From positions 361,238 through 425,237 of the forward strand of contig NZ_LMIW01000009.1 in assembly GCF_001429185.1 (NCBI RefSeq): DNA of 64,000 nt, given 5' to 3'. Each line of letters starts with the position of its first letter. Positions within the stretch are counted from its first letter, which is position 1. Made by a program: the position numbers and the translations under genes. Under the pieces are notes generated by a model. The model did not search any database. It was not told where the DNA came from and saw only the letters and a list, made by a program, of their open reading frames with translations. Of the stretch, positions 45,641-54,865 are shown piece by piece. This stretch comes from Terrabacter sp. Root85 (GTDB lineage: Bacteria > Actinomycetota > Actinomycetes > Actinomycetales > Dermatophilaceae).

Positions 45641-46333
45641 TCAGGCTACGGCGTCCTTGCCCCGGGTGGGCTTGCGGTAGAAGGCGATCCCGGGCACGGG
45701 CCGCTCGGCCTCGATGACGGCCGTGTCGGTGATCGAGATGCCCGGCCCGGCGACGATCGCGAAGAAGACCGTCTGGCCCAGCACGACGTCGACCTCGGCG
45801 GGCTCCGCCTGGCCGTCCGTGACCATGACGAGGACGCCCTGGCGCTGCTGGCTCTGCCAGCTCCGGATCCCCTTGTCCGAGCTCGAGTCGGGCGTCGAGA
45901 CGCGGACGACTCCCTTGGCGCCGGAGCCGTGGGCGTCGGCCCACTCGTAGGTCCCGGTGCACGTGAAGGCGTGCGAGTAGCCCGACTCGTTGACGAGGCG
46001 GTCGCTCGAGAAGAAGTCCTTCTCGCCCGAGACGGCGAAGGGCCGGGCGTGCGGGTCGGGGCAGTGCCACATGACCATGTCGCCCGCGTTGACCGTCACC
46101 TTCGGGGCGTCCGGCACGAAGGCCTTGCCCTCGGCGTGGACGGTGACGAGCGTCTGGGCCATCTCGCCGCGCTTCGGGGAGTCACCTTCGACGACGACGA
46201 CGTAGGGGTGGTCCTGGGCCAGGGCGGCGGTGCCGGCGTGGCCGATCGCGTAGGCGTAGGTGCCGGGCTTCATGAACCGCTGCCCGTAGCAGTCGGTCTG
46301 TCGCAGCGCCCTGCTGTCGAAGTGGTCGCTCAT
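45641..46333 (-). CDS. Cupredoxin-like domain protein, not secreted
   Basis: A 230-residue protein. Residues about 80-145 have a plastocyanin-like layout: AGDMVMWHCPDPHARP, then AFTCTGTYEWADAHGSG. His, Cys and His are placed like type 1 copper ligands, although the axial Met is not obvious. A second beta-rich segment follows. Unlike most cupredoxins there is no signal peptide. ATG at 46333 is 13 bases from the previous gene's stop. It sits in an operon with two beta-rich proteins of unknown type and a binding-protein-like gene. Copper binding is inferred. Confidence 0.6.
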   Translation of the reverse strand: MSDHFDSRALRQTDCYGQRFMKPGTYAYAIGHAGTAALAQDHPYVVVVEGDSPKRGEMAQTLVTVHAEGKAFVPDAPKVTVNAGDMVMWHCPDPHARPFAVSGEKDFFSSDRLVNESGYSHAFTCTGTYEWADAHGSGAKGVVRVSTPDSSSDKGIRSWQSQQRQGVLVMVTDGQAEPAEVDVVLGQTVFFAIVAGPGISITDTAVIEAERPVPGIAFYRKPTRGKDAVA

Positions 46334-46346
46334 GGTTCCGCCCTCC

Positions 46347-47150
46347 TCAGGCGCTGATGTCGGCGCTGAGGACGAGCTCGTCCTCGGGCGCGTTGTGCTG
46401 GACCTCGGCGCCGACGGCGTCGATGTGGACCGAGACGGCCGGGTCGATCGCCGACGTCGCCGGCAACACCTCGAACCACTCGGGCTGCTCGTAGACCGGG
46501 AAGCGGGTGCCCGAGATGAACGGCGTGATGATGGGGCCGAGCCAGCCAGTGAGCCCGGCGATCCCGATGGCCGCGGTGACGGCGATGGCGAGCCCGGCGA
46601 GGAAGGGACCGATGAGCGGCACCCAGGCGACGGCGGCCGCGACAGCGAGCCCGATGCCGGCGACGATCGCCGCGGTCCCCGGGCCGAAGGCCAGGCTCGG
46701 CACGCCTTGGACGATGCCCTCGACCTTCCACACGCCACCGACGAGCGTCACGGACAGCCCGAGGTCGACGGTGGCCCGCACGAAGTCGCCGAACGACACG
46801 GGCACCGAGACGGTGGGCCACGTGATGTCGATCCGCGGGGTGCAGACCGTCCCGACGCACGGGATGTCGATGCAGACCTGGGGGATGTGGATCTCGGGGA
46901 GGAAGTCGCCGAGGTCGAGCGACAGCGTCGCGCTCGCGCTCCAGTCGAGGCGCAGGTCGGCGATCCGGATGGTGCCCGGCGGGATGAGGTCGACGGTGCC
47001 GTTGCTCAGGGTGCCGCTCACGGAGTAGCTGACCGCGAACGGTCCGAGGCTGGACGAGCCGCTCGTCGACTGCGGGCCGAGCCCGGCGACGACGGTGTCG
47101 AGGAAGTCGTTGGCCGCGCCCTCGTCGATGGCGGCGATGATCTCGGACAT
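46347..47150 (-). CDS. TULIP-like (lipid-binding-like) protein, unknown
   Basis: A 267-residue protein. It opens with an amphipathic helix (IIAAIDEGAANDFLDTVVAG) followed by long alternating hydrophobic strands (FAVSYSVSGTL, IRIADLRLDWSAS, ATLSLDLGDF, VCIDIPCVGTVC). This is the pattern of tubular lipid-binding (TULIP) folds. A Gly/Ala-rich hydrophobic helix pair lies at about residues 160-205 and could insert in a membrane. No signal peptide. AGGAGA precedes the ATG at 47150. Fold assignment is by pattern only; function unknown. Confidence 0.55.
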   Translation of the reverse strand: MSEIIAAIDEGAANDFLDTVVAGLGPQSTSGSSSLGPFAVSYSVSGTLSNGTVDLIPPGTIRIADLRLDWSASATLSLDLGDFLPEIHIPQVCIDIPCVGTVCTPRIDITWPTVSVPVSFGDFVRATVDLGLSVTLVGGVWKVEGIVQGVPSLAFGPGTAAIVAGIGLAVAAAVAWVPLIGPFLAGLAIAVTAAIGIAGLTGWLGPIITPFISGTRFPVYEQPEWFEVLPATSAIDPAVSVHIDAVGAEVQHNAPEDELVLSADISA

Positions 47151-47159
47151 GTGGGTCTC

Positions 47160-47879
47160 CTAGAGGTTGCCGCGGGCGAGCACGCGGTCGGTGTCGATGA
47201 GCGGGCCGACCGTCGGGGTCAGGGTGAAGGCGCCGACGCGCAGCGCCGAGACGGGGACGCGGATCGCCGTGAGGACGGCGCGCAGCATCTGGCCGATGAG
47301 GCACTCGAGCACCGACTCGAGGTCGTCCGGCATCACGTCGACGAGCTCGACGGCGTCGACGGCGAATCCGAGGGCGGGCTGCCCGTCGAGCGTCGTCCCG
47401 GCGAGGTGCCCGACGGCATACAGCTCGATGGTCGTGCACACGGGGTTCTCGGCCTTGCCCGGCTTGTCGTCCCAGCGGGGGTCGTCCGGCTCGTTCGGGT
47501 GGTCGCCACCGTGGTCGCCGTGCGGGTCGTGCGGGTCGTCCTTGGGATCGTGCCGGTCCTTCGGGCAGTCGACGCAGATCTGCACCTTCGTCGACACGCT
47601 GAACTGCCCCGGGCCGAGGCTCAGCTGGGGCGGCAGGGGCGCGTCCTCGTCGTAGAGGTCGAGGTGGGGCACCGAGAAGCGCACGTGCCACTGGATGCCC
47701 CCGGTGCCGGGGAAGAGGATCGGCGGCATCTGCGTGTCGGCCACGTCCGAGACCGGCACGAAGGCCGGGGACCCGTACGACAGCAGGTGTGGTCTGGCGG
47801 TGCACAGCGCCGTCACGAGGTCGTTGAGGGCTGACTCCTCGGCGGAGACGAAGACCTCGGAGGTGTCGGTCAGGCTCAT
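47160..47879 (-). CDS. TULIP-like protein with His/Asp-rich insertion, unknown
   Basis: A 239-residue protein, first of the operon. It also opens with an acidic amphipathic helix (ESALNDLVTALC) followed by strands such as WHVRFSVPHLDL. At about residues 95-145 a hydrophilic insertion begins ICVDCPKDRHDPKDDPHDP and continues with more His and Asp, ending in a further Cys; this may chelate metal. The rest returns to hydrophobic strands. It and the next gene look like diverged relatives. ATG at 47879 after GGGGGAA. Function unknown. Confidence 0.55.
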   Translation of the reverse strand: MSLTDTSEVFVSAEESALNDLVTALCTARPHLLSYGSPAFVPVSDVADTQMPPILFPGTGGIQWHVRFSVPHLDLYDEDAPLPPQLSLGPGQFSVSTKVQICVDCPKDRHDPKDDPHDPHGDHGGDHPNEPDDPRWDDKPGKAENPVCTTIELYAVGHLAGTTLDGQPALGFAVDAVELVDVMPDDLESVLECLIGQMLRAVLTAIRVPVSALRVGAFTLTPTVGPLIDTDRVLARGNL

Positions 47880-47985
47880 GGGTTCCCCCGGTGCTCGGGC
47901 CGGCTGCGGTGCGCCGGCTGCAGGGAGTCAGTGCGGCGGGCGCGACCCGCTGATACACGCCGACGTCGCGTGACGGCATACGCAC

Positions 47986-48017
47986 AAGGCCCCCTCCGCG
48001 GGTGCGGAGGGGGCCTT
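47986..48017. terminator. Hairpin downstream of the oxidoreductase gene
   Basis: AAGGCCCCCTCCGC (47986-47999) pairs with GCGGAGGGGGCCTT (48004-48017), loop GGGT. It follows the minus-strand oxidoreductase gene by 33 bases. GGCATAC at 47975 and GTATGCC at 48033 flank it, facing each other. Confidence 0.75.
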
Positions 48018-48050
48018 CGTCAGGAAGCGGGCGTATGCCGTCCGGCGCGC

Positions 48051-50387
<2,337 letters not shown>

Positions 50388-50408
50388 GCCGGGGAGTCTA
50401 CTGACGCG

Positions 50409-50425
50409 TGAGCAAGCGCTTAGTG
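50409..50425. promoter_or_regulatory. TGAGCAAGCGCTTAGTG operator-like palindrome
   Basis: The palindromic core AAGCGCTT lies in TGAGCAAGCGCTTAGTG, 22 bases before the oxidoreductase start. AGCAAGCGCTT-type sites are typical of TetR regulators of fatty-acid genes in actinobacteria and proteobacteria. No regulator gene is nearby. Confidence 0.5.
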
Positions 50426-50557
50426 ATTGTGACGGCCGTCGCGGCGTGACGCTCGTCCCCTTCGTCCCGCGCCGGGCGGCATACGCCCTTCGGGGTGTGT
50501 GCCGGGTGGCCCGGCGTCGTGTCGGCGCCCGGATCATGGGCGCGGCCTTGGCAATCG

Positions 50558-50586
50558 ATAACGACGTGTTGGAATATGCATAACGA
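50558..50586 (+). promoter_or_regulatory. Direct repeats ATAACGA upstream of cysK
   Basis: ATAACGA at 50558-50564 and at 50580-50586 are spaced 22 bases, two helical turns, in an AT-rich tract that should contain the cysK promoter. They may be binding sites of a sulfur regulator. GGCATAC at 50478 lies further upstream. Confidence 0.4.
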
Positions 50587-50655
50587 GAACTCGGTTGTCG
50601 GAGACAATCGAGGCGACAGACCGTTCCGCCGTACCCAGCCGAAAGGGCTCCAGCA

Positions 50656-51585
50656 ATGCCGATCTACGACGACGTGACCAAGCTGATCGGCAACACGCCG
50701 CTCGTGCGCCTCAACAAGGTCACCGACGGGGCGCAGGCGACCGTGGCCGCCAAGCTCGAGTTCTACAACCCCGCCAACTCCGTCAAGGACCGCATCGGCG
50801 TCGCCATCATCGACGCCGCCGAGGCGAGCGGGCAGCTCGAGCCCGGCGGCACCATCGTCGAGGCCACCTCCGGCAACACCGGCATCGCGCTCGCCATGGT
50901 CGGCGCCGCCCGTGGCTACAAGGTCGTGCTGACGATGCCCGAGTCGATGAGCAAGGAGCGCCGCGCGCTGCTGCGCGCCTTCGGCGCCGAGCTCGTCCTC
51001 ACCGACCCGTCGACCGGCATGAAGGGCGCGGTCGCCAAGGCCGACGAGATCGTCGCCGAGCGCGGCGGCGTGCTGGCCCGCCAGTTCGCCAACGAGGCCA
51101 ACCCCGAGATCCACCGCAGGACCACCGCGGAGGAGATCTGGAAGGACACCGACGGCGAGGTCGACATCGTCGTCGCCGGCATCGGCACGGGCGGCACCAT
51201 CACCGGCGTCGGCCAGGTGCTCAAGGCCCGCAAGCCGAGCGTCCAGATCATCGCCGTCGAGCCCGAGGAGAGCCCGATCCTCAACGGCGGCCAGCCCGGT
51301 CCGCACAAGATCCAGGGCATCGGCGCCAACTTCGTCCCCGAGATCCTCGACACCGAGGTCTACGACGAGGTCATCGACGTCAACGCCGAGACCTCCGTCA
51401 AGTGGGCCCGCCGCGCCGCGACCGAGGAGGGCCTGCTCGTCGGCCTGTCGTCCGGTGCCGCCATCGCTGCCGCCGTCCAGGTCGCCCAGCGTCCCGAGAA
51501 CGCCGGCAAGACGATCGTCGTCATCATCCCGTCGTTCGGTGAGCGCTACCTGTCGACGATCCTCTTCGAGGGCCTCGTCGACTGA
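50656..51585 (+). CDS. cysK: Cysteine synthase A (O-acetylserine sulfhydrylase)
   Basis: A 309-residue PLP enzyme. The PLP lysine lies in [11 protein letters not shown] (residue about 44), the substrate loop in [12 protein letters not shown] and the phosphate loop in [12 protein letters not shown]. It condenses O-acetylserine with sulfide to make cysteine. The serine acetyltransferase gene follows after 49 bases, giving the complete two-step route. The start at ATG 50656 follows GAAAGGG. Length is standard. Confidence 0.96.
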   Translation: MPIYDDVTKLIGNTPLVRLNKVTDGAQATVAAKLEFYNPANSVKDRIGVAIIDAAEASGQLEPGGTIVEATSGNTGIALAMVGAARGYKVVLTMPESMSKERRALLRAFGAELVLTDPSTGMKGAVAKADEIVAERGGVLARQFANEANPEIHRRTTAEEIWKDTDGEVDIVVAGIGTGGTITGVGQVLKARKPSVQIIAVEPEESPILNGGQPGPHKIQGIGANFVPEILDTEVYDEVIDVNAETSVKWARRAATEEGLLVGLSSGAAIAAAVQVAQRPENAGKTIVVIIPSFGERYLSTILFEGLVD

Positions 51586-51634
51586 CGTCCCCTCGTTCGC
51601 CCGCCCCACCTGCAATGCCACCAAGGAGTCGTGC

Positions 51635-52384
51635 ATGAGCACCGCACCACAGATCGACCACGAGCCCCGGCCGGCCGAGAAGCCGCTGACGCTCGTGCGC
51701 GGTGACGGCGCGGCCGAGGTGGTCGGGACAGCCGGGGAGCCGGCGGCGACTGTGACCTCCCACGCAGCCGCCGTCGTCCCCGGCGGGCGGTCGTATGCCG
51801 GCCCGCTCGGCCTCGTGCGCAAGCTCGCCGACCGGGCCCGCGAGGACGTCGACGGCGCGATCGAGCGCGACCCCGCGGCCAACTCCCGGCTCGAGATGGT
51901 CCTGACCTCTCCTGGGCTGCACGCCATCTGGGCGCACCGCGGCCTGCACGAGCTGTGGAAGCGCCCGGGCGGACGGCTGCCGGCGCGGGTCCTCGCGACG
52001 GTGACGCGCTCGATCACCGGCGTCGAGATCCACCCGGCGGCCCGGCTCGGCCGGCGGTTCTTCATCGACCACGGCATGGGAGTCGTCATCGGCGAGACCG
52101 CCGAGGTCGGCGACGACGTCATGATCTACCACGGGGTCACCCTGGGCGGCCGGTCGATGGAACACGTCAAGCGGCACCCCACGGTCGGCGACCGCGTCAC
52201 CATCGGCGCCGGTGCCCGCGTGCTCGGGCCCATCCGCGTCGGCGACGACGTCCAGATCGGCGCCAACTCGGTCGTCGTCAAGGACGTCCCTTCCGGCGCG
52301 GTCGCGACCGGCATCCCGGCGGTCATCCGGTTCCCGAAGCGCGACGCGACCAACCAGTGGCTCGACCCGGCGATGTACATCTGA
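51635..52384 (+). CDS. cysE: Serine O-acetyltransferase
   Basis: A 249-residue protein. The C-terminal 130 residues form the left-handed beta-helix of hexapeptide transferases: [55 protein letters not shown]. It makes O-acetylserine for CysK. The first 55 residues are an unusual low-complexity extension rich in Ala, Glu and Pro, longer than in short-type CysE/EpsC enzymes. AAGGAG six bases before ATG 51635 supports this start. The usual C-terminal Ile that docks into CysK is present (MYI). Confidence 0.94.
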   Translation: MSTAPQIDHEPRPAEKPLTLVRGDGAAEVVGTAGEPAATVTSHAAAVVPGGRSYAGPLGLVRKLADRAREDVDGAIERDPAANSRLEMVLTSPGLHAIWAHRGLHELWKRPGGRLPARVLATVTRSITGVEIHPAARLGRRFFIDHGMGVVIGETAEVGDDVMIYHGVTLGGRSMEHVKRHPTVGDRVTIGAGARVLGPIRVGDDVQIGANSVVVKDVPSGAVATGIPAVIRFPKRDATNQWLDPAMYI

Positions 52385-52551
52385 CCCACTGCTCCGGCAG
52401 CGCCGTCATCGTCCTGCGGATGGTCCTGCCGCTGGTGGGGTGATGACCACACCAGACGCCGCATCATGAGGCGTGTCATCGGGCGCGTCATGGTCGGCGC
52501 CGGGATGATTCGGACGGCTGGGTCGCCCGCGGCTAGACTTCCGCGGACACT

Positions 52552-52642
52552 GGAGGGCTCGCATAGTGGCCGAGTGCGGCGGTCTTGAAAACCGCTATGG
52601 GTTCATAGCCCATCGTGGGTTCGAATCCCACGCCCTCCGCCA
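52552..52642 (+). tRNA. tRNA-Ser(UGA)
   Basis: A class II cloverleaf of 91 bases including CCA. Acceptor GGAGGGC/GCCCTCC, anticodon loop CTTGAAA (UGA), a long variable arm (ATGGGTTCATAGCCCAT), T loop TTCGAAT. A CTGCTCCG/CGGAGCAG hairpin starts two bases after the CCA. Confidence 0.95.
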
Positions 52643-52679
52643 ACTGCTCCGTCGGCGCGGAGCGCCTTCGGAGCAGCTT
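52643..52679 (+). terminator. Hairpin after tRNA-Ser(UGA)
   Basis: CTGCTCCG near 52644 pairs with CGGAGCAG near 52676, with an alternative inner GCTCCG/CGGAGC pairing. It separates the tRNA from the structured element. Confidence 0.55.
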
Positions 52680-52760
52680 GCGGAGGCGTGAGATGACGGG
52701 GAGCGCTGGGCCCGGGCGAGGAACGAGCCCGGTACCAGCGCGGAGTCCCACGCCCTCCGC
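52680..52760 (+). ncRNA. Structured element with GAGGAACGA loop, copy 1
   Basis: The ends GCGGAGGCGTG (52680) and CACGCCCTCCGC (to 52760) pair with one bulge. Inside, GCGCTGG pairs with CCAGCGC, then CCGGGC with GCCCGG, closing the nine-base loop GAGGAACGA (52718-52726). A GATG and a GGGGAG lie in the left internal loop. The copy at 56726-56806 has the same loop and layout with different but still complementary stems. The last 15 bases repeat the 3' end of the adjoining tRNA-Ser (TCCCACGCCCTCCGC at 52626-52640 and 52746-52760). It may be a small RNA, part of the tRNA transcript, or a miniature inserted element. Confidence 0.6.
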
Positions 52761-52935
52761 ACGCTGGCCGGAGCGCGTCGCCACGCCGCAGGCCACGGGT
52801 GCACCCAGACAGCGCGGGAGATCGCGCAGCTCGTGTCGCCAGGGCGCAGCAGACGCACGACCTCGTGCGCGATCACACGCGCGACCTCACGACCCCACTC
52901 TTCCGGCCTGGCCTCGGACCGGATCCGGGCATGAA

Positions 52936-52967
52936 AAAAGGGCCTCCGGAGATCCGGAGTCCCTTTT
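52936..52967 (-). terminator. Rho-independent terminator for the 36-codon gene
   Basis: Read on the minus strand, AAAAGGGACTCCGGA pairs with TCCGGAGGCCCTTTT (one mismatch) and the run of six T follows. It lies about 50 bases after the stop of the small gene at 53016. This is one of the few hairpins in the window with a true U-run. The 52761-52935 stretch before it holds no evident gene. Confidence 0.8.
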
Positions 52968-53015
52968 GTTCTCATGCGCCGGCCTCGACGGTGAGCCCAG
53001 CGGTTGCACGCGCTC

Positions 53016-53126
53016 TCAGAGCAGGCCGAGCCTCTCCTCGAACGTCGTGCTGGAGTTGTACTGACCGACCGGCATCGACGTGGACGGACGGTTCATGGCC
53101 GCGAAGAACGACACGATGTACGACAT
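53016..53126 (-). CDS. 36-residue protein with its own terminator
   Basis: ATG at 53126 opens 36 codons to TGA at 53016-53018. The product starts MSYIVSFFAAMNRPS and ends FEERLGLL. Nearly every codon ends in G or C. AAGGAAA lies upstream but with a long spacing of about 12 bases. A U-tailed terminator lies just downstream and a GGGCCCGC/GCGGGCCC hairpin (about 53156-53183) sits in the leader. It diverges from the folP-like gene. No family recognised; the gene is short enough to be missed by standard annotation. Confidence 0.6.
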   Translation of the reverse strand: MSYIVSFFAAMNRPSTSMPVGQYNSSTTFEERLGLL

Positions 53127-53331
53127 CTCTGTATTCAGTTTCCTTGGTGACTGGGCCCGCCGACGCGTCGTCGCGGGCCCGGTTGGTCGACCGTCATTGC
53201 GGGACGATCAGGACCGGCGGACCACCCGCGACCCGGCCGGGAGCGTGGCCGGGCCGTGGGCGATGTCTGCTCGACAATGGTAACAGTTCCGCAACCATGC
53301 TCCCGACCGGCGTTGACCTTTGGGTGGAGCC

Positions 53332-54330
53332 GTGAGATACGACAGTGTGACCAGACATTCCGGCTCGGATCCCGCGCCCGACACCGCCGAGATCCTGAGC
53401 CGGCTGGCCCCTCTCGAGCTCCCGTCGGCGAGCCCTCTCGACCTGCGGGGACGCCGCTTCGACGCTGCCTCGCCCGCCGTCATGGCGATCGTCAACCGGA
53501 CCCGTGACTCCTTCTTCAGCGGCAACCGCCACGCCGACCTCGAGTCCGCCAAGGCGGCCCTCGTCGAGGCCGTCGAGCTCGGCGCGGACCTCGTCGACGT
53601 CGGTGGCGTGCGCGCCGGTCAGGAGGGCGAGGTCGTCGACGCCGACGAGGAGATCCGGCGCGTCGTCCCGTTCCTGCAGTGGGCGCGGGCCGAGCACCCG
53701 GACGTCCTGCTGAGCCTCGACACGTGGAGGTCGGAGGTGGCCCGTGAGGCGGCCGGGGTCGTGGACCTCGTCAACGACACGTGGGCCGGACACGACCCCG
53801 AGCTCGTCCACGTCGCGTCGGGCATCGGTGCCGGCTACGTCATCTCACATACCGGCGGCCTTCCGCCCCGGACCGATCCGGTCGACGTCACCTACGGCGA
53901 CGACCCGCTCGACGTCGTGCGGGACGTCGTGCGCACCCTGGCCGACGGCGCCCTGGCGGCCGAGCAGGCCGGCATACCTCGTGAACGCATCCTCGTCGAC
54001 CCCACGCTCGACTTCGGCAAGACCACGGCGCACTCGCTCGAGGTCCTGAGGCACACGGCCGACATCACTGCCCTGAACTACCCTGTGCTGCAGGCGATGT
54101 CGCGCAAGGACTTCGTCGGGGAGTCCCTCGACCTGCCGGCCGAGGAGCGGCTCGAGGGGTCGCTCGCGGCGACCGCGGTGGCGGCCTGGCTGGGGGCCAC
54201 GGTGTTCCGCGCGCACGACGTCCGGGCGACCCGGCGCGTCCTCGACATGGTCGCGACGATCCGCGGCGACCGACCCCCGCGGCTCGCGCTGCGAGGCACC
54301 CGACGTGACGTCGCGACGAACGGTTCCTGA
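53332..54330 (+). CDS. Dihydropteroate synthase-like protein (FolP2 type)
   Basis: About 332 residues with the TIM-barrel blocks of dihydropteroate synthase: AIVNRTRDSFFSG, ADLVDVGGVRAGQEG, LLSLDTWRSEVA, DLVNDTWAG, LDFGKTTAHS, AMSRKDFVGE and RAHDVR. Two key loops differ from true enzymes: the usual N-V-T-P-D-S-F is N-R-T-R-D-S-F, and the G-G-E-S-T-R-P-G pterin/pABA loop is G-G-V-R-A-G-Q-E. This matches the actinobacterial FolP2 paralogue, thought not to make dihydropteroate. GTG 53332 is close to GGAG; GTG 53347 is an alternative start. Confidence 0.8.
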   Translation: MRYDSVTRHSGSDPAPDTAEILSRLAPLELPSASPLDLRGRRFDAASPAVMAIVNRTRDSFFSGNRHADLESAKAALVEAVELGADLVDVGGVRAGQEGEVVDADEEIRRVVPFLQWARAEHPDVLLSLDTWRSEVAREAAGVVDLVNDTWAGHDPELVHVASGIGAGYVISHTGGLPPRTDPVDVTYGDDPLDVVRDVVRTLADGALAAEQAGIPRERILVDPTLDFGKTTAHSLEVLRHTADITALNYPVLQAMSRKDFVGESLDLPAEERLEGSLAATAVAAWLGATVFRAHDVRATRRVLDMVATIRGDRPPRLALRGTRRDVATNGS

Positions 54331-54558
54331 ACGCCCAAAAACGAGTGTCATCCGACGGGCCGACCGGCCGGTATTCTGCTAGGTTCGTCGCGGTTGCAGT
54401 TGCAGTTCCTCGCAGTCGAGCAGGTGCCCGTCATCCGCAACGGTGACGGGTTTCCTTTCGGCTTCGGTGGGTTCGCGCCCGTCGAGTGGAGTCAAAGCGG
54501 CAGCTTGGGATGCGCGAGGTGCGTTGTCCCACACGCTAAAGAAGGAAGAGTTACCCGT

Positions 54559-54762
54559 ATGGCACAGGGCACCGTCAAGTGGTTCAACGCTGAAAAGGGC
54601 TTCGGCTTCATCGCCCAGGACGGCGGCGGCCCCGACGTTTTCGTCCACTACTCGGCCATTCAGTCGAACGGTTACCGTTCGCTGGACGAGGCGCAGCGAG
54701 TCGAGTTCGAGGTCACGCAGGGTCCCAAGGGCCCGCAGGCCGACGCAGTTCGCCCGCTCTGA
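54559..54762 (+). CDS. Cold-shock protein
   Basis: A 67-residue CspA-type protein with both RNA-binding motifs, KGFGFIAQ (RNP1) and VFVHYSAI (RNP2). It acts as an RNA chaperone. The 228 bases from the folP-like stop to this start hold a likely promoter near 54373 (TATTCTGCTAGGTT) and a long leader of the sort that controls csp mRNA stability at low temperature. GAAGGAAGAG precedes the ATG at 54559. Confidence 0.95.
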   Translation: MAQGTVKWFNAEKGFGFIAQDGGGPDVFVHYSAIQSNGYRSLDEAQRVEFEVTQGPKGPQADAVRPL

Positions 54763-54812
54763 TCACTCGAGAGCAACAGCAACGAGCGACACCAACCTCA
54801 GTCGTTTGTGAC

Positions 54813-54841
54813 AAAGCCCCCGGCCATCGGCCGGGGGCTTT
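54813..54841. terminator. Terminator after the cold-shock gene
   Basis: AAAGCCCCCGGCC (54813-54825) pairs with GGCCGGGGGCTTT (54829-54841) around loop ATC, followed by GTTGT. It stands between convergent genes. Confidence 0.85.
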
Positions 54842-54865
54842 GTTGTGGGTCGGCGGGCCTGCGGG

